Positions 1-13,798 of a stretch of DNA of 64,000 nt are shown in pieces. The position numbers were made by a program, and so were the translations under genes. This DNA is from Turritopsis dohrnii. Lineage: Eukaryota > Cnidaria > Hydrozoa > Anthoathecata > Oceaniidae. Below the pieces are notes generated by a model, which searched no databases, was not told the DNA's origin, and saw only the letters and a list, made by a program, of their open reading frames with translations. The first letter of the stretch is position 1, and every line of letters begins with the position of its first letter. The stretch spans positions 434,001 to 498,000 of the forward strand of contig BQMF02000173.1 of assembly GCA_027922465.2 (NCBI GenBank), given 5' to 3'.

Positions 1-2341
1 TAATTCGATTAATCGCTAATTCCAACAACTGTGTGCTGAATGCGCATAGCCGTCTTAACCACAAGTTAAATCTGCCTTTTTCACGTTTCGAAATGTTGAC
101 ATGTCTGTTCCAAAGACACGAACAGGCAGGTTACCATCATATAACTAGGCGGGACGGGTGACGAAATATATTTGTTCACACCCAATCTCATGTACCAGCG
201 GATACGAAAAAGCAAAAACAAAACAAAAGTAACAATTTGATATCATTTTTTAAAAGTTTTGATACAAATATAAATTAAATGAGTTCTTCGTGATTGACAG
301 CATTATTTACTCCAAAATGCGAAAGACAAAACGAGTATATTTTGTTGTTGAAACAGCCTTCATAATCATTATCTTGAATACATCTATACAGGAATTTGAA
401 CCACTTCATCAATGTCTACAAAGTTTCGTGTGTAACGAACAAACGAGCTGCACAAAGTAGTATACATTGTTACATATAAATGATATACAGCACGGTCGAA
501 TATCTGTGTCGGAGGATATATTTAGTACGCATGCTTAAAACATCGATCGAAATTCAAGTTCGTCCATCCAGAAAATTCTGTCATGTTCATATCAAACATC
601 ATTAAATTTTGTTTATTTTCATTTTGCCTGTTATCGTACACAACCAAAAAGGTTAAGACGGCCGTCTAAAAGAGAGAAAAAATAAAGTTAATAAATATCG
701 AAAGTATATACAATAACAATCAAAGTTAATCTTTCACATACATTTTAGCATCTTTTCTGGAATCCCCTTCGAATAACATGTAGAACCATGAAGGCGAATA
801 CAATACAGCAGCTTTAATCAACAATATAATTTCGTAATAAACGTCACATTTTGCTCTCACGCAGTTCGTCAACATTTGCATACACACATCAATTCTTGCA
901 ATTATACTTCACCGATTACGACTGGAACGAAGGCTTACACTTCCATCTCACAAAGACATTCAATAATTTACAAATTCTTTTGAATAAAGATTAAAATTGA
1001 TTAAATTAGTTAAAATCACTTCCCTATCCAATAAAAATAGAGAGGGTGACACAATCACTAACTCACAATTTTTACAACATTAACAAACACTGAAGACAAA
1101 ATGTAGATTTTCTGGAAGTGCATTTCAAATCTTTAACTCTGATGATTACTTATATTGCTATCTTGTTTGGTAACCTCCTGTGGCACAACATACATCTAAA
1201 CCAATGCGAAAAGATCATCATTCAACAGTGCAAAACTATTTCTTTTCTGTGTGGGCTATTGGGACGTATATTAGAAGAGAAATGATGATCGCCTTACGTT
1301 AGTTTAACATGCAAGCACAATGTGATCATAAAATGCTATACTTACACTGTGAAATTAGAGAAAATAAGAAAAGTTGCGAAATTAACTGAAATTGAAATTC
1401 ACATATTTTGTAGAAAAATTTCACATTAGGTTCCTTTGTTTGAGAAAAATGGAGCATTTTATGACCATCACATACCCAACCACTGACAACCCTCTCAAAA
1501 AATGTATTAGTGTAAAAATATAAAATTAAAATTCAGATATTTACAATTAATTTCCAACTTAAATTCATGCATAAATTTTCACAAATTTTTGACATTAATA
1601 TTTACATGAATATAAATCTAAGCTGATGGTGCATGAGTCCATTCAATTGATATCGCAGAAATGGGAAACTATAAGAAAGATTTCATTAAACATGATTTGG
1701 TACTGCCATTTTAACAGATCTGAAAAGAGAAGACAAAAAATAATTACAAATTCAATCATCTGCAAATAAACAAAAAATTCAAAAAGTGTTCAACTTCAAT
1801 TTTACAATTTAAACAGCACAAAAATATTTTAGACAACCCACAAAGACAACTAAAACAACAGAGACAGATAAATGTACTTAATAAGACCCTAATGAGATCA
1901 AACAGATTATACCTGTCTTTCATTCCACTTCATACATAAATAGAACATGTATTTGTCCCTGCTGTAGACATATACATAAAACACACAAATACCACACCCA
2001 CTCACACACCACACACATACACACACAGCCACAGGATCTTGTCAACAGCTTTCCATAGTCATGTACAACCTTCACTACTTTGAATAACTAAACAACTTCA
2101 ATTAATTAAATTACAACTTTGAATGCAAATCAAACATTGCTTGGACAATATGCTTTACCTTCTTCACTTTGTGCATCAATAAAACAAGCAGGTAATAGAC
2201 TAGTATTAGAAAATGATTTGAATAACTTACAATGACTTGGATAAATAATTATACATCAAATATGAACTATACAAAAAGTGACTAGAAAATATTAAATTGC
2301 TGAACATTAATCATTTTATTAAGATTTAAAACAAAACAAAA
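1..2341. other. AT-rich stretch without a recognisable gene
   Basis: I find no coding exon on either strand. A CA-rich low-complexity stretch lies near 1981-2030. A perfect 12-bp inverted repeat occurs at 49-60 (GCCGTCTTAACC) and 651-662, without a convincing target duplication. Because the minus-strand helentron ends its coding region at 2342, part of this stretch is probably its 3' noncoding end, but I could not fix that terminus. Confidence 0.5.
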
Positions 2342-5300
2342 TTAAATTGAAATTTTTACCTTGATTGCATCATGGTCTGAGAAAAAAATGCACTTTACCA
2401 TTGTCTCTAACTTGAAATTTGCAAGGAAGCTCTTTTTGATGTAACATGATCAAGTAATGACCCATCAATATAAGTCGGCTCAGATACAACCATCTCGTAG
2501 TCGCTAAGAATTTCTGAAAGAGTATCACTAGATGTAAAATAATCAATATTTAAATCACCAAGCAGAATGTCAATATCAAAAGAATGGATGTAATTAGATA
2601 ACTTATTGTAAAAAAGTTGCAATGGTTCACCATGTTTCCTGTACAGTACCGCAATTCCAACCAAATCACTGCAAAAACTGTGTTTTAAAACGTTAACATA
2701 TAAAAAGCCAGATTCAGTTGAGCATGAATAAATGTCATGATTTTTTAATCCAATTGCCAAGCTCTGGTATTTATCATCTCCAACAGAAAATGTTATTTCA
2801 AAATCCAACAGCCCATATATCTCAGAACAATCGTCATGTTGCAATATTTGTGTCTCAGTAAGACATAAAACATCACTCTCTACCAATTCATTTACACAAG
2901 CAATATCTTTTGCATGCAATGACAATGAACGTGTATTCAGCATACTGATACTTAAAGAATTCGGACACAATAGTTCAAGCGTCTCTAACCGTGGCAATGG
3001 ACAAGCTTGTCGCATCCGTTCATATTCTGTGAAAGCTCTTTTGTCAGCCTTTATGGCTTTTTTGTCAAACTTTCCAGTTAAAAACAAGCCAGATAGACTA
3101 GTAACTCGACTCATTGCAACATACATTTGACCAGGATTAAACCACCTTTGCTTTTGTAAGTCAAAGCTAATAACAGCTTCAGGAACACTCAAACTCTGTA
3201 CTTTATGAATACTCGTTGCCCAAGATAAAATTAAGGGAAATTGTGTTCTTTTTATCACAGGTGATGTGGTTATTCTTTTGTTGATATTAATATCAGTCTC
3301 AGCACGTTCAATTGGTACGCACTTATGGGTCATAGCATATCTGTCAGATGCCATTTTCGTAATGTCAGCACTTTCATCTAGGAATTTAACATAAATTTTT
3401 GTAATCTTACTACCAATCGTCATAAAACTGTATACTAAGCTCATTTGGCCATTGATGAGTTTGTCCTCTATATCTATGTTCGATGTAAGCATCACTTTAG
3501 CCCCAATTTTCAAAACAAGTTTCGTTGGTAGACCACCGGTTTCAGTGTGTTTTCTATTGAGAGCATCAATAATGAGTAGGTGAGGTACATCTTTAGGTAA
3601 GTCATCGATTGCGTTTATCACAACTTCTGAATTTTCTAAATCTCTTAATTTTTTCTCGTTATAGTCCATAGCTGGTTTATTTTCAGCAAATAGATGAAGG
3701 GCATCGGCTGGATACTCGGGAGAATTAGTACTGATAAATCGTGTTTTAAGAAGATCTTCGTCATCAGCTGTTATATTGGCAACACGTACATTGTTTAACA
3801 AATCAATGAACACGGAATCTCCTTGTTGTCGCATCACTTCTGTTAACTCAGCAATTTTAAAAGTGTCCCATAATTTTAATAAATTCTCTACAAAGCCATA
3901 TGGTGAATAAACAGGTCTTTCCATTACTGGTGGCAGCTGAAAAAAGTCTCCTGTAGCAATGACAGTTTTACCTGCAAAAGGGATCTGAATACTTACACCA
4001 AATATCTCACATAATCGCATATGAACATGTTTCAATAGTTCATCAGAAGCCATGGATATTTCATCAATTATCACAGCAGACACTTCAGAAAGTTTATTAC
4101 GCAGGGATGTCCTCACTTTGTCGCTTAACGGTGCATAATTTTTACCATAAATACCAAGGCTCGAATGTATGGTAGTTCCTCCAATGTTTACAGCAGCTAC
4201 ACCTGTAGGTGCTAGCAATAAGAGTCTTGGTTTTGCTGGATCTGTGGCTTTGCGAAGAAGGACCTTTGATACAACATGATACATAGTTTTCAATAGATGT
4301 GATTTTCCACAACCACCTTGGCCTGTTAAGAAAATATGCAATGGCTCTAGATCTTTGAATTCCTTACAATTTCTCCTCTTGACAAGTTGTCGTGACCATG
4401 TTAACACAATATTAAAAATTTCTCTCTGTTTGATATTGAGTGATCGGGATTTGTCATTCAACACATTATCGTCTAAAACATATTGCCTTTCAGGGATAAT
4501 TCCTGAAGTTGCACATGGTGTATCTTGAAATTCTTCCTCATCTGACATGTCATTGTTAGCATTCAAAATATCTTGGACAGCCTCGTTCTCTTGTTGCGCA
4601 AATGGATCACAATTAACATCGAGGTCAGCTCTGTAGTTTTGGAAAGCACTATCTACTAGTGCATCGTATGGTTCAATCTTTGATTTATTTTCATTTACTA
4701 TGTCCAGAACACCAGGTTGACCAAGCTTTTCGACATATGTATTGTGTAACAGTTCTCCCTCTGATCGAAAAGGATAGTACATAAACAACAAATGATGAGC
4801 ATATCTCTCTGGATATTTGTGTCTGTTTGGAATGTGATATCTTAAAACTGCAGAGATTTTCCTGCATTTTAATTTAGATTTACTGTTCATCAATGGTACA
4901 ACAGGGGGGTGTGGTGACTGATGGTTTTCTTCCATTAGCAATTCATCTAAAATTTCGGGCTGGTTATCATTTTCGTTGTTGTCATTGGGCTTACATTCCA
5001 AATAATAATGTGCCAAAAACTCAGCAAAACACATGTTATTCAGAGTTGCAAACTTTCCATTTTTGAAAGAACTATCAGGTCGGTCAAAATAACGATCTAA
5101 CATGTTTGTTTTGAAAATATCTGTACTTTCATTAGGAAGATTATTTAACTCCTCTTCAGATCTGCAAATTCGAAATCTGTATTCTGGAACATTGCTGTTG
5201 GCAAAAATGACTTTTGGGAATGTTTTACGCAACCACAATTCAGGCATTACATGATACACAGCTTCTTGCACAGAACATTCTCTTTTACAGGAATATGCTT

Positions 5301-6894
5301 TTGCAATAGTAAGCATTTGTTCAAATTTGTTCAAGTTATTGGACTTTGCCTCATCCAACACTTGTTTCATTGCTCTGGAACAATCATCTTCTGCCTTTGA
5401 AAGATATTTACACATGTATGTTATGGCTTTATAGTGATTAAAGACAGGCTGAATGTCCAAATTTGCTTCCCATGCAATCAAACCTTCTGCAAAATAGTTG
5501 TTGACAAAACAAGAATTTGGTGGGCGTCTAAGGTGAATTTCAAAGTCATCATTTTTAGAAATTGAGAGTGCAGTGTAATATTTTTCTTTGGTTATGCCAA
5601 GTATATCCAAAATTTCTGAAATAGTTCCGGGATCTTCATAATTATCTTTTATCGGATCAATAACATTATGCTTCTTAGGACATAGGTATTCATCAATATA
5701 ACCTTTCACAGTATCTAACAGTGCTTTCCTACATTGTAATATTGTTTCCTTGTCATCAGGACTCACCTCAATAGGAAGTGGACATGAAATTATAGTACGC
5801 TCTGGAAACAAATGACCAAAATTGAATCTGCATGTACTATTTTTGTACTTGCGACATGTTTTTGAATGATTGTGTACTTGGTATGCTTTTACCAACTCAA
5901 AAAATTCTGGTTCTAACTCGGGATCAGGCATGTCAGCTCTTATGACTCCATCAACAAATGCAATATAATCATCCTTAGTAGCTTCTGTTAACACGGGTGG
6001 GTCTTTCATCCAAATGAATACATGAACATGTGGGCTTCCACGTACTTGAAATTCAACCCTTATTATTTCCACTCGATACTGAAAATGCCTTGCCAGAAAA
6101 ACAGGATTCATATTCAATATGTCACATCTTTCTTGATACGTCATGTTTTGAATTTCATGGTCCTGTAAATTCAGTTTATACAATTTTGAGATTATGGAAG
6201 GCAACTCAAACCACCTCAAATCTGCACACGATAAAGTCAAGAAGAATGTTGGAGCACCGAGTTGTTTCACCATAGCTAACACTTCAAGCAGAAATCTTTT
6301 CCAATATGCTGGAGTCCCTTTCATTTGATTCATGAAGTTAAATACTTCATCATTAGCTATGAAAGTCCGAACAGCTTCTCTGAAACTTTGACTCAACATG
6401 CCAGCCGTTAAATTACATCCTGATAATTTCTTCATTGCAATATTTATCTTGCTATGTAAATTTGTCGATTGAAGGACATAATTAGCAAAGAATATGTAAT
6501 CAGCATCTGATGAAAATTTTTGAGTGTAATTCAACAATCTTTGGTTGAAGTACTTCACAAGTGATATTTTCATTTCCCGATCAGTATCGTATCCAAATCT
6601 GCCAAAAGGAAACAGGTGTGGAAAAGCCATCTCTTCACAAAGTTTATCTGCATAAATTGGAATTGAAGTAACACCTTCACCTGGTGCAATAGTGACAGTG
6701 TCTTCATTGACATGAATAGGTACTTTGGAGGCCATGACAGTTTCATTAGTAGCAGTTCTGTCCATGTTCAATGGATTATCATCCTCTTCATTTATTCCCT
6801 GTGAATTACTTGAGTTCATATCAATAATTTCATTTTCATTTTCAAAGCTAATCAATTTTTCAGAGAGACCATTCAAGTCGACAATAACATTTTT
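2342..6894 (-). pseudogene. Helentron AC Rep-Pif1 helicase-endonuclease half
   Basis: Open for about 1,490 codons from 6894. In the frame starting at 6876: Helitron-like N domain at about 75-300, HUH motif GSPHVHVF (HVH at 283-285), Rep Tyr motif YMCKY (487-491), Pif1 helicase with Walker A GQGGCGKS (852-859), a Walker B IIDEIS, GDFFQLPPV and the C-terminal motif SIHKVQSLSV, then an EEP endonuclease (NTRSLS, LTETQ, GDLNID). Rep nicks and joins DNA during rolling-circle transposition and the helicase unwinds it. About 20 residues that helentron B has between the first Rep motif and HUH are missing, so activity is doubtful. A one-base loss near 2448 shifts the last 35 codons, including the SDH endonuclease motif, into another frame ending at 2342. 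There is no true start here: the 5' half lies beyond the nested element at 15550-17725. Confidence 0.85.
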
Positions 6895-6993
6895 ACGGTA
6901 GCAGCGAAAGCGAATACCGTATTAAAACACCCTTGGACTCCTACTACTCCTACTACTACTACTACTCCGGCCGAAACGGCAGTTTTTAGCCTT
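6895..6993 (+). repeat. 5' terminus of helentron B with CTA microsatellite
   Basis: Contains the 11-bp subterminal repeat ACGGTAGCAGC, a small palindrome pairing ACGGTA with TACCGT, the segment AAAACACCCTTGGACTCC, a run of CTACT triplets, and the end block CCGGCCGAAACGGCAG. The same string, with a longer CTA run, opens the non-autonomous copy at 27452. Confidence 0.8.
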
Positions 6994-7559
6994 CGCTTTA
7001 TGATTTATCTAAGTCAAGGCTAAGACCTTTTTTATCAAAAGATTTATTTTACTGACCAAATCAAACTATTAAAAAGTACTTTAATATTGTAAATAATTTT
7101 CTTAAAGCCCCTTTAAGAGTAATATTATTAAAGATGATATAGCTAAGTGATACCAAATTGGATGAAATCATAATTATCATTCAGTAAAAATATTATGTGA
7201 ACTGGTCTGTATTTTCATTTAATAAAGTAATATGCTTTGAGAAGACCCGGATGTAAAACGAAGCTTTGGTTTCTTCATGAGGTCGTCTGTGGTTGTTTCA
7301 AAAAAACGAAAGAAAACAATTTAATTCAGGTATCACCCTGTCGTTAACAAGTGTATTTAATCAATTTCTTGCCGTTTCCTTTTCAGGTACCGATTCTCTA
7401 TCATACCCACGTGTCACTGATAGGGCTTTGCGGTGGCAGTCGACCGTACTGCTTGGCCGACGAGCCACACTGTGAAAAATACTAATCATCACCAATATTA
7501 TTGGTTTACAATATCATCAAAAATATTTTTTATTTTATTGACATTCTTTCAGTTTGAAT

Positions 7560-8246
7560 ATGTCTGGCAATACCATAATACAGGGGTCTTTTCATCAGGG
7601 GCATGAAATGTTTGGTGAATCTGCTGGAAAAAACAATGCACGTGTTGTTCTTTATTGTCCATAGTGTTTACTCTAGTGAAAAGTCCAGGACATTGGACTG
7701 CCTATGATTTGGATTTTATCGTTGAAAATGGAGATGAAATTTATAAATCTCTTCAAAAGGATGGATATTTAATGATAGCTGAGCTCCCTAAAACTTTGTC
7801 GTTACTCCATTCTACAATTGACATTTGCTATGCAGAAGAAAAAGTTGGCTTTGTAAGTGGTACCAGTCGAACTGGTGTACTTTTTGATCAAAACATAACG
7901 TCAAATTTTGATGGATTGCTGATTCTTATGAAAGGAATTTGTTTTAGTGTCATATGGACTTAAAAAGGACTACTTTTTATTTGATTCTCATAGTAGAAAC
8001 ATTCATGGAAAGTCATGTCCAAATGGATTTTCGAGTCTTTTCAAATTTAAAAACAGAACTAAATTAGAGTTATTCATTATCGAAAATTATTTACAAAATA
8101 GTGATAAGAATGTACAATTTGAAATGCATTTCCTCACTGTATCTAAAGTTGATTCGACCTCTGATCTATATTTAAATTATCGTAAGATAAGAAAAGGTGT
8201 AGTTGAGAAAGAGAGTTGCCGCAAGCGTAAGTCCAGTGAATTAGAA
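7560..8246 (+). pseudogene. C76-like cysteine protease domain of helentron B (broken)
   Basis: Homologous to the protease of helentron AC: FHQGHEMFGESAG at the start and FLFDSHSRN near the end. The homologous catalytic Cys region (QCxCN in AC) falls on a frame break: a run of six A near 7630-7635 changes the frame exactly before the Cys codon, after which CTCCSLLS continues in another frame. A second break near 7960 (one extra T, giving TAA) separates the Cys half from the Asp-Ser-His half. If intact, this family would be a thiol protease of the deubiquitinase type. This copy cannot make a continuous domain. No 2A-like motif precedes it; an in-frame stop lies about seven codons upstream of the ATG at 7560. 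Confidence 0.7.
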
Positions 8247-8249
8247 AAA

Positions 8250-8620
8250 CAGAAATGCCGTCTCCGCAATGCCTCTGAAATTTCAAAAGAAAAATGTCGT
8301 TTGCGTAATGCCACAGATAGCTCAAAAGGAAAATGTCGTTTGCGTAATGCCACAGAAAGTTCAAAAGGAAAATGTCGTTTGCGTAATGCCACAGATAGCT
8401 CAAAAGGAAAATGTCGATTGCGTAATGCCACAGAAAGTGCAAAAGAAAATGTCGTCAACGCAAAGCCACAGAAACTGCCAAAGAAAGATGTCGTCAACGC
8501 AATGCCATGGAAAGTGCAAAAGAAAAATGTCGTAAGCGCAATGCTACAGAAAGTTCAAAAGTAAAATGTCGTAAGCGCATAGCAACCAAATCTGCTAAAG
8601 AGAAAAGTTGTAAAAGAAGG
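8250..8620 (+). repeat. 39-bp coding tandem repeat (13-residue units) in helentron B
   Basis: About nine to ten copies of a 39-bp unit encode variants of KCRLRNATDSSKG. The middle units at 8290-8440 are nearly identical and the outer units are diverged. A one-base loss near 8445 shifts the frame within the array, and the frame starting at 8507 picks up the remaining units. The array sits between the protease and the DUF6570-like zinc domain, where AC has a different 60-bp repeat. Confidence 0.85.
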
Positions 8621-11101
8621 CGAATTCTCAGGCAAAACTCTCAGCTGGTTGATCGAGTTGCAGCATTCAAAGCCTCAATAAGAGAAGGGCCATACTTTAT
8701 ATGTGTCATTTGCAATCGCTGTTTGTATAAAAAGACAGTTAAGAATTTTGATCCTAGCCTCTATGGAATGGAGTTCAATTACCTTTTTACCTTGGTTGAA
8801 AGTTTTGATAGAAATCAATACATTTGTGTAACATGTGACAAGTATATTAAGAAAAAGCAAGTTTCATGCCAGGCTGTGCGAAATAAGTTGGAACTGGATG
8901 AGATACCAACAGAAATTATGTGTCTCAATCACCTTGAAAAAATTCTAATAGCTAAGCGCATGTTGTTTAAGAAAATTGTAGTAATACATGGTAAAGGAGA
9001 ACAGCCTAAGATCAAAGGTGCCATTTGTAATGTACCTGTAAGTGCTGATGCAGTTAGTGATTGCCTTCCACATCCTGAAAACATGAATGGCATAATACCA
9101 GTTAAACTAAAGCGAAAGCTTTCATTCAAAGGCCATCTTCATTTTGAAGATGTTGATCCTGATCGTGTTAGAAATGCATTACAGTACTTAAGAATTAGTA
9201 ATCCTTTTTACTCTAATGTTTTAATTAGGATTGATAATATAACCAAAGAATTATTGTCACTAACAGATGTAGATGCAATTGTAGAACAAGATGAATTTCC
9301 TGTTAATGTTGAAGATTTGGAAGAGGAAAATCCCCTTGATAAAGACCGTGTTAATAGTGATGAGATGGTGGTAATTCCTAATATTTATAGTGAGAATGAA
9401 AGTCTATTGAATATTGCACCAGGAGAAAATAAAACCCCGCAGTCATTTTTTAATGATGATTTTTGTGAAGAGCAAGCATTTCCGTATCTGTTCTCCAAGG
9501 GAAAGTTTGGCTACAAGGTTGTTAGATCTACTCAATTATCTCCTGTCAAATATTTTAATCAGCGACTGCTTAATTACACACAAAGATTTTCCTCAAATGC
9601 AGATTTCATATTTTTTGGGCATTATGTTGTGCAACAGACAAACCTTTATAATCAAATGAATATAGCTACAAGTAAAGTCAGTGGCACATTAAACGCTGGG
9701 CAGTTACAAAGAAACTATAGTGAGACTATTCGGTCAGTAATCTCAGAAGATAAAGGGTTTACATTCATGAAATCTGTAAAAGGTACTCCTGCATACTGGA
9801 AGAATTTTTTATATGATGTGTTAGCAATGGTAAAACAGCTAGGTTTACCTACTTTTTTTGTCACTTTATCTTGCGCTGACTTGAAATGGGATGAGTTGAT
9901 ATCAATTATCAACAAACTGAATTGTTTTGACCAACAAGAAGGGGAATTGAGTTATTTTGAAAAATGTAGAAGATTAAATGCAAACCCAGTTCTTACTGCT
10001 AGGCATTTTCAGTTTAGAGTGGAGACCTTTTTTAAAGAAATTCTCCTAAATAAGAACAGTCCGCTAGGAAAAGTAGAGTTTTATGTCATTAAAGTAGAAT
10101 TTCAATTTAGAGGCTCACCTCATGTACACTCCTTTGTGTGGACTAAGAACCCGCCCGTGCTTACGCTTGAAACTAAGGAAGCGTATTTAGAATTCATTGA
10201 TTCTATTGTAAGAGCTGACTTACCTGATCAGGAAAATGAGTCTAAATTGTTTGAACTTGTCAGTCAATATCAAATCCACCGACACTCGACGTCGTGTAGA
10301 AAATATAAAAATGTTCCATGTCGATTTCATTATGGTCGGTTTTTTACCGACCGGACAGTTTGTGCTGTACCATTAGATAAAAGCTTGCCAGATACTGATA
10401 AAATGACAATCTTATCAGAACGAACAAAAATTTTGAAAAAAGTCAAAAGTTATATTGATGAATAATTAGACCCTCATAAAAACTCTTATCTAAGTGATGT
10501 AACAATCTCAGATATATTGACTTCACTTGACATCACAGAAGAAGAATATTACCGCGCTCTCTCGATTGCTCCTGGAGAGGACTTTGAGATTCACTTACGG
10601 CGACCACCCAACTCGTGCTTTGTTAACAATTACTTTGCAATGGGACTAGAAGCATGGGAAGCAAACATGGATATCCAACCAGTTTTTAATTATTACAAGG
10701 CCGTTTCCTACATGTGTTCTTATTTCTCGAAGGCTGAAACAGATTCATCTGTTGCAATGAAAAAGGCTGCAGAAGAAAGTGAAAATCTAAATTTCAAAGA
10801 TAAGATGAAGAAATTAGCAATTGCATTTCTATCCCATAGACAATGTTCTTTACAGGAGGCAGTTTACCAGCTAATGCCTGAATTATGGTTGCGAAAAACC
10901 TTCCCAGTAGTAACCTTTGCAAATTCTAATTTGCCAGAAAAAAGATACAGAATATGTAAATCAGAAGAAGAGCTCAGAGAACTGCCAGAAGATAGCACTG
11001 ATATTTTCAGACGTAACAATTTAGATCGTTACATGGAAAGACCAGATAAGGTTTTCAAGGGGGGGGAAATATTGTGTTCTCGACACATTTTGTTTTGCTG
11101 A
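8507..11101 (+). pseudogene. Helentron B DUF6570-like zinc domain and Rep nuclease
   Basis: Follows the 13-residue repeats. A Cys-rich segment (YFICVICNRCLY, then YICVTCDKYI) and LEKILIAKRMLFKKI match the DUF6570-like region commonly N-terminal to Helitron Rep. Then come the Helitron-like N domain (EEQAFPYLF, YFNQRLLNYTQRF), the HUH motif GSPHVHSF, and the Rep Tyr motif as YMCSYFSK, where AC has YMCKY. An in-frame TAA at 10463-10465 replaces the Tyr codon seen in AC (DEYL), with the same frame resuming at once. A run of eight G near 11060 shifts the frame and ends this segment at 11101. The gene is therefore inactive as read. Confidence 0.85.
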
Positions 11102-13798
11102 GTTTGTAGCTCATTACGTATTAGACACGAAACCCAAGTTAGAGGAAAATGATTCCCAGCCAGAAGTACTCATGGATGATTCTTGCGAAGTATCATGTAT
11201 TTACCCAAAATCAATACCACTGATGTCATCAAAAGAAAAAATGAAATGTCGTAGCATCCGAAAAGTGGTAAGATATCATACCCCAAATCGTGTTATCCAG
11301 CCAGAAGCTTATGCTCATCACTTGCTATTGTTATTTTACCCTTTCCGAAAGGAATCAGAGTTATTATGTGATGAAACTAAGACCTACACAGCTAAACTAA
11401 ATCAGCCGCACGTTTTGCAGATCGTTAACGAAAATAAACTTAGATACGAGCCTTGGGGTGACTTAGTCGATTCAGTGTTAATGAACCACACTTTAAGACC
11501 AAGAACTGATGACTTTGCAGAACAAGAAAATGACGATGTTTCACTGGAAAATATGTCTGTTGAAGAGGAAGATGACAGTAATCCTGATGAGATGATAGAT
11601 TTTCAGGTCCGAAATGAAAACCAACATCACAATCAGCTTCAAAGTAGCACTAGACTTGATGCAACAACTGATGATGAAATCAATTACTTGATCTCGACTC
11701 TGAATAGTAAGCAGCGAGAAGTATTTAACCTTATCAATACATGGGCGAGGCGAAAAGTAGCAAGTAATTTTTCAAAGCAGATTGACGCTATAGAACCTTT
11801 GCAAGTGTTTATAACTGGTGGAGCCGGGACTGGTAAATCACATTTAATCAAAACTGTGGCTGCAATGCTTACAAAAACTTTGAATTACCGTGCCTTGAAT
11901 TTAGAAAAACCCCAACTTTTATTGCTTGCGCCAACAGGTGTTGCTGCTGTGAATATTGCCGGAAATACCATTCATTCTGCTCTTGGAATACCAGTCGACT
12001 GTAGGGGACTTCAGGTTTCAAAACTTTCTGATAAAAAGAGATGTTCATTAAGACTGAAGTTAGAGGAACTTAAGGTAATTATCATAGATGAAATATCCAT
12101 GGTATCTAATAAACTTCTATTACATATTCACCAAAGATTACTTGATATTTTTGGCTATTCAGGGAATTGCATGAAACCATTTGCAGGCTTGACAGTTATT
12201 GTTGTGGGAGATTTGTATCAGCTACCCCCTGTGATGCAGCGTCCTGTATTTGCTGATTATCATAATGAAATGTTTAACATATATCATTTGTGGAGAGTAT
12301 TCAAAATGTGTGAGCTTACAGAAGTTATGCGCCAACGAGGGGACAACACTTTAATTGAACTTTTAAATAACGTTAGGGTAGGAAGAATAACTTTAGATGA
12401 TGAAGAGCTTTTAAAGTCAAAATTTATTTCTAAGGAAAGTGACAATTACCCCAAAGAAGCCCTTCATATTTTTGCTGAAAATGAACCTGCGAGACAACAT
12501 AATTACATAATGTTGGAACAACTACATGGTTCTATCTTTATTATCCAAGCTGTAGACCAAGTTCCTAAGGGTGTTCCTAACCATATATATGATAGAATAC
12601 TGAACTTAAGCCAGAGTCAAACTAACGGTCTGTGTTTTGAACTCAAAGTCAAAGTTGGAGCAAGAGTTATGTTGACAACAAACTTAGATGTTAGTGATAA
12701 ATTGATCAATGGGCAAATTTGTACAATTGCACATATAAGAACGGAAAACAATTCAGTAAAAACAATTTACATCAAATTTGATGACGAAAAAGCGGGCCAT
12801 TTGAAAAAAAGTGCTGACTCTTTTGCAAGACAAGTTAATGCTGTTCCGATTGAGCGTGTATTAACAGACATAAAAACAAGTCCTAAAAAGGAAGCATCGC
12901 CAGTAATAAAACGAACACAATTTCCATTGACTCTCGCATGGGCATGTACAGTGCATAAGGTGCAAGGTTTAAGCTTAAACCAAGTTGTAATTAGCTTTGA
13001 TTTGCTGAAACAAAAATCATTTAATCATGGACAAATCTATGTTGCCCTTAGTCGAGTTACTTCCCTTGAAGGACTATTTCTAATCGGCGAATTTAAAACA
13101 TCGGCAATATCGGCTGACCCTCGAACTAAAAATGAGTATAGGATATTAAGAGAGAATCAGAGCCTTGTAACTGAATCTTACAACATAGATGATGATTCGT
13201 CGTCATTGATAGTATGTAATGTTAGATCACTCAAAAAACACCTTAATGACATAAAGGCAGATGCACATTTTATGAAAAGTCATGTCATGTTATTAACTGA
13301 AACTCAAATGAAGAATGATGATGAAGTTTTTTTAGAAGGATTTTCAGGAACATATAACAACAATTCTCACGTATATTCAAGTCTTGCTTGCCTTTTTGAT
13401 AACAACTGTACAGTAACTGAAGAGTTTTGTTGTGATGGGATTTCTATATATCAAGTTGTTATCCATGCTGAGTGTTTTAGTATTCTACTTTTATACAGAA
13501 AGAATGATACAGCCATGACAACGTTTCATGAACTTTTGCGATATCTCACCAACGCTAATGAGGTAGACATTATAACTGGGGATTTCAATGTTAATCCAAA
13601 CGACAGCTTAAGTGCTGTCTTAGAAGACTACAAGCAATTTGTCTCACAACCAACTCATATAGCTGGTTCTATTCTTGATCACTTGTACATCAAAAAATCT
13701 GTCATGCAACGTTACGATATTTCAGTATATCTGCATCACATCTATTTTCCGATCACGCCTCTATCAAGGTTTCACTGAAAGCCAATTTAAATCAATGA
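11064..13798 (+). pseudogene. Helentron B Pif1-like helicase and EEP endonuclease
   Basis: Open from just after the G8 frameshift. Helicase motifs: GGAGTGKSHL (Walker A), IIIDEISMVS (Walker B), GDLYQLPPV, CTVHKVQGLSL and GQIYVALSRVTSL, as in Pif1-type helicases of Helitrons. The C-terminal EEP nuclease shows CNVRSLKKHL, LTETQ, TGDFNVNPND and ILDHLYI. A one-base loss near 13748 moves the final motif (YFSDHASIKV) to another frame that stops at 13796-13798; the frame as read stops at 13778. Helicase and endonuclease would act in strand unwinding and cleavage during rolling-circle transposition. Confidence 0.85.

Noticed and set aside
49..662. 12-bp inverted repeat (GCCGTCTTAACC) as ends of a 614-bp MITE
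   Set aside because: No target duplication and no second copy in the window; could be chance in AT-rich DNA.
7293..7475. Open frame ending YPRVTDRALRWQ... as a helentron B leader protein
   Set aside because: No homology to the AC leader, no 2A motif, and it stops before the protease.
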